From: Rhyacophila brunnea | Taxonomy: Eukaryota > Arthropoda > Insecta > Trichoptera > Rhyacophilidae | Length of the DNA stretch: 64,000 bases | Assembly: GCA_022495005.1 (NCBI GenBank) | Contig: JAGYXB010001610.1 | Span: forward strand, 170,108 to 234,107 | Direction of reading: 5' to 3' | Shown here: in pieces, positions 57,186 to 64,000 of the stretch | Numbering within the stretch: the first letter of the stretch is position 1 | Layout: each line of letters opens with the position of its first letter | Program-made: the position numbers and the translations under genes | Notes under the pieces: model-generated | Database searches by the model: none | What the model was told of the DNA's origin: nothing | The model's input: the letters and a program-made list of their open reading frames with translations, nothing else

Positions 57186-57466
57186 GGCCTTATGTTATAA
57201 CTTGTGACAGGAATTCACCCGACGACATGTCGTAATTGTGACGTAACCTCAATACACGCATCGAGGCGAGCCGCCCAAGCACACGGCTCACTATAGATAT
57301 TATTATGCTGAAACACCTATTTGTGTATGGGGACAATGAATAACGCCAGTATTTGAGTAGCGTTAATTTCTCGAATGCTATTATCACTCCGGTAGTACGT
57401 CACATTGATGTCATATGACGTCATGTCGACCGGGCGACTTCAACTTGCAAGTTACAACATAAGGCC
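57186..57466. mobile_element. MITE nested in the hAT element
   Basis: GGCCTTATGTTATAACTTG and CAAGTTACAACATAAGGCC bound 281 bp. GC-richer than its host element (CATCGAGGCGAGCCGCCCAA). No clear target duplication, though GCATCTG occurs near both sides. Confidence 0.7.
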
Positions 57467-57824
57467 ACAGGAGTGAAAAAGCATCTGTGTCGAACAGTGT
57501 AAATTAAGTTCATTGACATTTATTTTGAGAGGAAATACGTGTCTAAGTTTTTTGCGCGGCTCTATCTCATAAACTCATAAGGTACAAGGCTGCTTGAGAT
57601 GAAGTGAAATTGGAGTTTATGTTTGAAGAGCCGCAAACGTCTATGCAAGACCCGCTTCTGCCGACCCCTGGACTATGCTAAACAAAATAACAAACTAATT
57701 TTAATTCATTCATTCAAAAAATTCTTTATTTTAATTTCTTTAAAACCATTTAAAATAATATATAACGACATAATACGTATTATAATATAGGTACACTTCT
57801 ATTATTGTTAGAGTATGCGACGTT

Positions 57825-58045
57825 AGCGCCGCAGGCAAAAAATCACTTAACCATGGAATCTACCATCAAATACCGTGTTCAAATAGCGCGTTTTTACTCG
57901 CGCGCATTCCAGGTACATGTGACTTCATTGAGCCGTCCACAAGCATTCGCGCCGTGACGACTGTCGTGCGCGGTCGAGGTACATGTGACCTCATTTAAGT
58001 ATCCACATGTACTCGGGCCAAATTGCGGCAAGACACGCGCTATCT
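57825..58045. repeat. GC-rich segment with direct repeats
   Basis: AGGTACATGTGACTTCATT (57911) and AGGTACATGTGACCTCATT (57979) are direct repeats about 68 bp apart. TCAAATAGCGCG and CGCGCTATCTGGA flank them in inverted orientation. Function unknown. Confidence 0.45.
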
Positions 58046-58914
58046 GGACAAAGACTTAAATGATCAATTGTTGTTATACTGCGAAAAATAGTGATATTTT
58101 CGTATAAATAAATTTAGTGTTTGGTGGAGTTCAAGTCAACTCAAAACATTCAAACTATATACGGTTGCGAATAATAACGACAATATTATTTATACACCAT
58201 GTTTATTAGGTATAGGTAGGTACTCATAATTTATGTTGAGAATGATTTTTTTCAGTGATTTCCAACTGGAGTTCTGAGGAAACCTAAAGCTCTGTGGGTA
58301 GGGATCCGCAAGAATTCTTAGAAAGTTTTTTTTCATAAAGATTTTAAATGATCTATTTTTAAACAATAAAGTTTTTAAAAATGTTGCTTGATTCGCATCA
58401 AACGGTTTATTCAAGTACACATCTGGCGAGAGTTATAAATAATATTCGAAATTTTGAGGCAACAGGAAGAAGGAATAAAAATTAAGGAACTTGGCCAGTA
58501 ATGAGTATCGAAGAGAATTAGCAGGGAACTCAGAAATAATGGAAACTGAAATACCTAACGGGTAAGGAGAAGCAGGTAACCGATCTAGAGTAAGGAAACG
58601 GGATAAATTTAAACATGTGTCAAGAATATATCATACGTCGAATACTGACAACTGCTCTCGTTTTATGCATTGGCGCTTATTTAATATTGGTGTATTACAC
58701 ACATTGCACGTCTATAATGCGTGGATTACTTTCGTAGGACACTCACACATTCAAAACCCAGCTTTAAATTTACTGTATTGGTATTTATAGCCAATCGGAA
58801 TTCTATTTATTATCTGTTCTATGGTAATCAAGGAAATGATGTTTGGTACCTTGATTCAAACCACAAAAATCAGTCGCCAATATTAGCGATATTTGTCAAG
58901 TACTTCAGTTATTT
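58046..58914. other. no recognisable feature
   Basis: AT-rich, unassigned. Confidence 0.45.
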
Positions 58915-59410
58915 ATTTATTTAGAAAAAGAGTATTACAGCACTACAGCGATAGGCCAATGCGCCATAATACATAATACATACAAAATTATAAAAATATC
59001 TTGATTACAAATAACGACTAATATAACAAGAAAGTAGAAAAGACAGCATGTGTTTATGTAGATATTAAAGAAACAGGATAATAATATATACAATTATAAA
59101 TTTAACCTATTTCACACGTCCACAAACATTATATATAGTTAATAAAATCAATCTTTTTTATTGTGCCATCAAATAAGTTAATCGCACGATACACAGCATC
59201 ATGAAACATAACATCTGTCCTGCGACGAGGTATCTTGAAAACCGTAGAGTTACGAGTGATATTGGAGGGAACATGAAAATCAATATTTGCCGGTATGTAC
59301 GGATTGTAAATGAACCCACGAAGAAGTAAAAAGAAATGCTTTAAAAGAGCAATCGCCCTTCGGATGGACAGGGATTGCATTGATAGCATACCCAGAAGAA
59401 AACGAGTCGG
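58915..59410 (-). pseudogene. LINE 3' end (RT C-terminus)
   Basis: Minus frame reads DFHVPSNITRNSTVFKIPRR, then RTDVMFHDAVYRAINLFDGT before a stop near 59129. The pattern F-x-V-P-x-x-R-T-x-x-x-x-x-x-A-V-Y-R-A-x-x-L-F resembles the end of CR1/Jockey-type reverse transcriptase proteins. The + strand starts with TTATTTATTTATTTAG, the reversed 3' tail. Confidence 0.6.
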
Positions 59411-59734
59411 GAAATTCATTTTATTATCATTATCATACGGATTATGTATGATTATTGTCGTCGTAATAAGGTAGGGCGCAAGTGGTGAAATTTGTAAAGC
59501 ATATTGGCCCGCACCCCCCATGGGTATATGCATCCATATGCAGGTTGGGGACCTGTCGGGACCATATTTTTTTCATGATATTTTTAATATTTTTTGTGTA
59601 CTTATATACTCGTATGTGTAATAGTATAGCAACTATAGTAATAATTATAATATTCTTTACGTAAAATTGTAGTTATTTTACTTGATAAAGATTACCATAT
59701 GATCGAAATACGTATCGTTTTAACAAAAAATGGC
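59411..59734. other. no recognisable feature
   Basis: Unassigned; likely flank of the LINE tail. Confidence 0.4.
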
Positions 59735-60150
59735 AACTGGTCCGTATCCGGAAATTTGTACGTAAGCAGTTCACCGCAGGACACTAATATTCATGCGCCG
59801 CATTACGTGAAACATGAGTTCGTGTAACATTTAATGAAATGACAAGTTCTTCGTTGAACATTTCACCGTGGAGTATATTTGTACGTATACTACAGCATGT
59901 GGCGAATTTTATGAGATGTCTTTACTAGGTTAGATTAGGTTAGGGTTAATCTAATTGGAACAGTACTATTTTCAAACTATCGCCGCATTTTGTAAGATAC
60001 GTACAAATGTATTCCACTGTGAAATGTTCAACGAAGAACTCGTCATTTGATAAAATGTTATACGAACTCATGTTTCACGTACTGCGGCGCATGAATAAGT
60101 GTCCCACGATGAACTACATACGTACAACTTACATGTAACCCAACTGGTCG
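59735..60150. repeat. foldback family F, copy 3
   Basis: Arms of about 145 bases (TTTGTACGTAAGCAGTTCAC to GGAGTATATTTGTACGTAT, and the inverse from ATACGTACAAATGTATTCCA) match closely. The loop carries TTAGATTAGGTTAGGGTTA. No gene. Confidence 0.85.
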
Positions 60151-60788
60151 ATATCAATACTTCGAATAGTCCGGTTTCATAACAGTACCACGAGTAGTAT
60201 GAAAAAAAAATGGAAAAAATCATTCTTCACTAAAATATCTCGAGCATTCTCGACAATATCGATAAACAAATCAACCTCATCTCAAATTTAAGGTACTTAA
60301 TAAAAAAAAATATAATTTTTCGGCGAAAGCTTGAAATTTACATTTAACGACCTCAGTAAAATTCGAATTTCTGACATGGCTGAAACAGATTGTCAAAAAA
60401 TTACCTACGAACCCGGAAAACTGTGGAGATTTTCCTCAATCGCGACATCAAAGAGTCTTCAATTTTAAACTTTTCGACCCCCATTAGGTACGCCGCTGTA
60501 AAAAGCTTCGGTCGGGACCAAAGCTCGGACAAATGCCCTCACCCTGTCACCCCCCTTCTACCTCCCACACATAATACAGAGCGACCACACTGGGAATATT
60601 TATAAACGCAGTACTTACTGCTTGCTGCGTCAAACTGCTGGGCTTGTCAAAGCATTTTATGTCACAGTTAATTACGTCATACATTGCCAAATAAACAAAT
60701 ATCGCAGAAACTTTACTGCCCTACTAAACACATATAGGGTGTCTAGAAAAAAACAGCTCCTAAATATTGTTTTATCTATCAGAGTAGG
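60151..60788. other. no recognisable feature
   Basis: A 71-codon + frame (60390-60605) lies partly in a C-rich patch (CACCCTGTCACCCCCCTTCT); it is not recognised and I do not call a gene. Confidence 0.35.
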
Positions 60789-60790
60789 TA

Positions 60791-62095
60791 CGAGGGTGGG
60801 TCAATAATTCCTTAGAAAAAAGCATTAAAACAGTTTTGATTTTTGTATTTTTTTTTTATTTCTCAACATAATCTCCTTGGAGCTCAATACACTTGGTTAG
60901 ACGTTTCTCAATATTTTTTAAACCGTCAGAAAAATAAGTTTTCGGAAAGTCCTCAAAATAAGCATTTGTCCGATCGACGACTTCTTCATTTGAAAAAAAA
61001 CGTTGCCCACTTAGCCAATTTTTTAAGTTTGGGAAAAGGAAAAAGTCACTGGGGGCTAAATCTGGCGAATACGGTGGGTGGTCGACCAATTCGAACTTCA
61101 ATTCTTCAATTTTAGCCATTGATCGTAAACATGTGTGAACACGGGCATTGTCCTGATGAAAGAGGATTTTTTTTTCCTGTTTAAATGAGGCCGTTTTTCT
61201 TCAATTTTGTTTTTTAGCTGGTCCAATAAAGATGCATAATAATCCCTTGTTATTTTTTTTCCTTTTTCCAAATAGTCAACGAAAATAATTTCACGTGCAT
61301 CCCAAAATACAGTAGCCATAACCTTACCAGCTGATTTTACGGTTTCGCCTTCTTTGGACATGGTTCGCCTTTCGCAATCCACTGCTTTGACTGTTCTTTC
61401 GTCTCGGGAGTATAGTGGGTGTATCCATGTTTCATCTACAGTCACAAAGCGACGAAAAAATTCATCCGGATTGCGTTGCATGAGCGACAACAGGGCTTTA
61501 GTGGCCACCACCCTATTGCGTTTATTGTCGACTGTGAGCAAACGCGGCACCCATCTTGCAGAAATATTTTCATGCCCAATTTGTCATGTAAAATAGAAAT
61601 GACGCTACCTTTTGAGATCCCTGTAACCTCAATTATCTCACTCAACTTTAATCTTCGGTCACTTAACACCATATCGTGGATTTAATTGATCATTTCTGGT
61701 GTAGTCACCTCTACAGGACGTCCTGAGCGTAGTTCATCCTTTGTTGATGTACGACCACGTTTAAATTCATTTAACCAGTTATAAATAGTTGCAAGTGAAG
61801 GAGCAGATATGCCGTGAACTAAATCCAACTCATTTTTTATTTCCTTTGAGGTTAACCCTTTTATATTAAAATGTTTAATAACAGCCCTAAACTCAATTTT
61901 CTCCATTTTCCATTTTTCCATTTTCCACAAGCAAATTTTTTTTTTAAATGTACGAGAAACACACAACAACCCGACCAATCTGATTGAAACTTCGCAGCAT
62001 ACTGAATCAGTAGTGCCGCTGCATGAAAACAAACCGCTTACAGTACTAGTCGCGCCACCTGTCGGCTTTTCTAAGGACTTATTGACCCACCCTCG
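60791..62095 (-). mobile_element. mariner transposon, 1305 bp, nearly full length
   Basis: Inverted repeats CGAGGGTGGGTCAATAATTC (left) and, inverted, CGAGGGTGGGTCAATAAGTC (right), about 30 bp, flanked by TA on both sides (60789-60790, 62096-62097). Size matches complete mariners (about 1.3 kb). The transposase frame runs on the minus strand. Ends look intact, so a compatible transposase might still recognise it. Confidence 0.95.
60856..61921 (-). pseudogene. mariner transposase, inactivated (DD34D)
   Basis: Start at 61921 or the in-frame ATG at 61906 (MEKIEF). Order: N-terminal helix-turn-helix with TSKEIKNELDLVHG and TIYNWLNEFKRGR; linker GRPVEV; VTVDETWIH with first D at 61434-61436; HQDNARVHT with second D at 61150-61152; YSPDLAPSDFFLF with third D at 61045-61047. 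The last two are 34 residues apart, the mariner signature. A stop at 61682, a frameshift near 61570, a shift pair over about 61350-61425 and one at the T-run near 61170 break it. It once cut and pasted the element at TA sites. Confidence 0.95.
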
Positions 62096-62097
62096 TA

Positions 62098-62360
62098 CCT
62101 AAAGTTGGGCTTGTACGAATTGTCTTGAAGCATCGGCTATGTTCAATAATCTTTCGATTCTTTATACTCAATCATTAGAATATTTTCTAATGGACGACAG
62201 AAAACTTTTCGTTGTGTTTTCATCTCAAGAAAGTGGTGTGTATGTAAGAAAAAAAATCCACACAGTTAAGTTTTTTTTAATTATCCACGATTATACATAA
62301 ACTAAAATTATAGATAGCAGAAGGCTAAGGAATTCAGTACACATCTCACCGAGCTGTGAA
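62098..62360. other. no recognisable feature
   Basis: Short AT-rich interval between two transposons. Confidence 0.45.
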
Positions 62361-62970
62361 TAGAGTTGGGTTTTGGGAATTTCCCGACGGGAATGCTCGA
62401 GAAATTTTCGAGGTTTTCCATCCCGAATCTCGAGAATTGAAATTTTTAACATTTGAGGAAATCCCGGATCTCGAAGAATCTTTTCTCGGGATTCGGAATT
62501 TCTTTATTATCAAATATTAATTGAAAAAACGATTTTCTATATGAAAAAAGTGGACAGGAAACACAAAACGTCCAAATACTGATCGTGGCATTTAAGACAA
62601 TTAAGCCAACGTCGACTCAAAATGAGCGCAATTTTTTCAACATCAAGAAATTTTGTGTCTCAAAAGCGTACGGGATTGTCAGACGCAGCGATTAACAGTC
62701 TGTGTTTTTTGAAATCCTATTTTAATATGTAATGTTTTCAATTGTTTTTGTTTTCTTACTTCTGTTATGTTTGTCTTCTTAGATAAATAAAAAAAATCAT
62801 ATTTTTTTGGAATTTGTCTGTCCTAAAAGTTTTTTTTTAATTTCCCGATATCTCAAGAATTCTCGAGAATTATTTTCTGGAAATCCCAAATCTCGAGAAT
62901 TCAAAATTTCATCATTTCGGGAAATCCCGAATCTCGAGATTGAGATTTTCTCGGGAAATACCCAACTCTA
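62361..62970 (+). mobile_element. hAT element with TAGAGTTGGG ends
   Basis: Ends TAGAGTTGGGTTTTGGGAAT and, inverted, TAGAGTTGGGTATTTCCCGA; flanks GCTGTGAA (62353-62360) and GGTGTGAA (62971-62978), 7 of 8. Sub-terminal CTCGAGA and TCCCGA motifs repeat many times near both ends. It keeps a trace of transposase. Confidence 0.9.
62609..62732 (+). pseudogene. hAT transposase dimerisation-domain vestige
   Basis: T-S-T-Q-N-E-R (62609-62629) passes by a frameshift near 62627 into IFSTSRNFVSQKRTGLSD, then AAINSLCFLKSYFNM and a TAA stop at 62730. This is the end of the hAT-C domain (T-x-x-x-S-E-R-x-F-S ... R-x-x-L-S-D ... L-C-F-L-K). About 40 residues survive of a protein of roughly 600, so the element is an internal-deletion derivative. 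Confidence 0.85.
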
Positions 62971-62978
62971 GGTGTGAA

Positions 62979-63311
62979 GAATATAAAATGGTATGACTTT
63001 ACATTTAAAATCATCGAGTATTTTATACCGTAGTAAACGTTGACTGACTGAGATAAAGTTCGGTTAGTGAACTTTTGCTAGTGGAGATCTGACAGACGTT
63101 CGTTTCGCCCGATTATATACTTAGATATATTTCTGCATTTTTGTGTAGGTACATTGTGCAAATGGCGACACATTTGAAATTATTAAAAATATAACCCGAT
63201 GCGTTTAACTTAAACAAATATTCCAACCATAATAATGCATCGGTTTATAAGTATCAACAGTGCATTGTCATGCTGTTGGCAGTCGGTACTTTACGTTTTA
63301 ACTTATTTAAC
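62979..63311. other. no recognisable feature
   Basis: AT-rich, unassigned. Confidence 0.45.
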
Positions 63312-63323
63312 ATCTTTTATTAT

Positions 63324-63698
63324 TAATTAACTATTTTTTTATTCGTTGAATAAAAAAAATAGTTAATTAAAAATTATTAGCAAGTTCAAGTAAGTTACAA
63401 GAAAAATGTCGGAGTGATCAGTGACGTCGGTTAGTAATTAAAATTATACCTACTTTGAATTTAAATACAAAAGGCGATCGCCAATAGTAGCTCAATATGG
63501 AAAGCGCTTCAATGAGTATTAAAAGCTATTAGTTTAAAATTTGTCGCAATTAAGTATAACTCCTTTAGCACAGTGGTCCATGTGTGTGGGCGCGATACCT
63601 GAGAGATGCAGGTTTGATTCCTGCGGGGTGTTTTACTTTTAAAAAAGATTTTTTCTATTGGTTATAATATATTTTCTCAGAAGTGTTTTCAAAATTAT
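63324..63698 (+). mobile_element. SINE family A, complete, with 12-bp duplication and 5' palindrome
   Basis: ATCTTTTATTAT flanks both sides (63312-63323, 63699-63710). The element begins with a 46-bp near-perfect palindrome (TAATTAACTATT ... AATAGTTAATTA), then the body with GTGACGTCGGTTAGTAATTA, a tRNA-like head (A box TAGCACAGTGG, B box GGTTTGATTCC near 63566-63630) and the 3' part TATAATATATTTTCTCAGAA. This is the best reference copy of the family here. Confidence 0.85.
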
Positions 63699-64000
63699 AT
63701 CTTTTATTATATTATTTATGTATACCTGCTACCAATAGAAAAACAAAATGTCAATATTATACCAATTCCAATTTTTCTGAATACAACAAAAAATACACAA
63801 TTTCTTGGTATTGTCAAAGTTATGTGAATTGATTAATATTTAATAATATATAATATAATGTTGTTGTTTTGATAGAAAACCAGACACATGTATAAAAAGC
63901 TCACAGTTTCAAAAACTCTCCCAAAAGCTCTAGACCAGCCAGTCTCCACACATACATATACAGTAAAGCTTCCATAAAGTGGAGGCAGCATTTCTTTGAC

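Larger units (their letters stand above)
56625..57670 (-). mobile_element. hAT element with CAGGGGTCGGCA ends
   Basis: Ends CAGGGGTCGGCA and TGCCGACCCCTG; flanks GGCTATGC (56617-56624) and GACTATGC (57671-57678), 7 of 8. Sub-terminal GAGAGCCGCA and AGAGCCGCAA repeats are typical of this hAT group. It contains a transposase remnant and a nested MITE. Confidence 0.9.

Noticed and set aside
59931..59955. TTAGG-like telomeric repeats
   Set aside because: Only about three degenerate units within a hairpin loop; not a telomere or telomeric array.
6052..63630. Possible tRNA genes from A- and B-box matches
   Set aside because: Heads are followed by SINE bodies repeated elsewhere, several lack one box, and acceptor stems do not close. 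I treat them all as tRNA-derived retroposons.

Overview
The window looks like eukaryotic, insect-type intergenic DNA, visibly AT-rich, with no convincing host protein-coding gene, no rRNA and no functional tRNA. The organism is an inference: the mix of a mariner, many small hAT/piggyBac/Harbinger-like elements, RTE-like LINE tails, a Penelope-like GIY-YIG remnant and tRNA-headed SINEs, plus frequent TAGGTACCTAC-like strings, fits a hemipteran such as an aphid. Nothing here proves the species. Almost every longer reading frame is a shadow or a decayed transposon fragment.

Layout. 1-13 kb: a mariner end at base 1, a 428-bp MITE (second copy at 16.3 kb), LINE tails, a SINE dimer, a TTAA element inside an older repeat, an inverted pair of a ~480-bp repeat, and a hAT-in-hAT nest. 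13-24 kb: two tRNA-SINE families, a 1.6-kb non-autonomous element with repeated sub-terminal motifs, long-armed TTAA foldbacks and several RTE-like fragments. 24-38 kb: TTAA MITEs, a Harbinger-like MITE, two hAT MITEs in tandem sharing one target site, a three-layer hAT/hAT/LINE region, and foldbacks. 38-54 kb: Penelope and LINE tails, a 1-kb Harbinger-like element meeting another end tip to tip, a second copy of the GGGAATCC hAT split by a SINE, a solo LTR, and a filled site with its unfilled paralogue. 54-64 kb: an internally deleted LINE with zinc-knuckle ORF1, a CAGGGGTCGGCA hAT with transposase remnant, a hairpin element, a 1.3-kb mariner with inactivated DD34D transposase, a hAT with a vestigial dimerisation domain, and a SINE.

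How they relate. Age order can be read from nesting and from 8-bp (hAT), TTAA, TA, TWA, 4-bp or 7-14-bp target duplications, which I could read by eye for about twenty insertions. Most DNA elements here carry no transposase and must have been moved by enzymes encoded elsewhere; the SINEs would have used a LINE machinery. The most unusual signal is a tRNA-headed SINE family whose 5' ends carry palindromes or inverted copies of its own sequence, of different length in each copy. Letter names for repeat families (A-Y) are local to this annotation.
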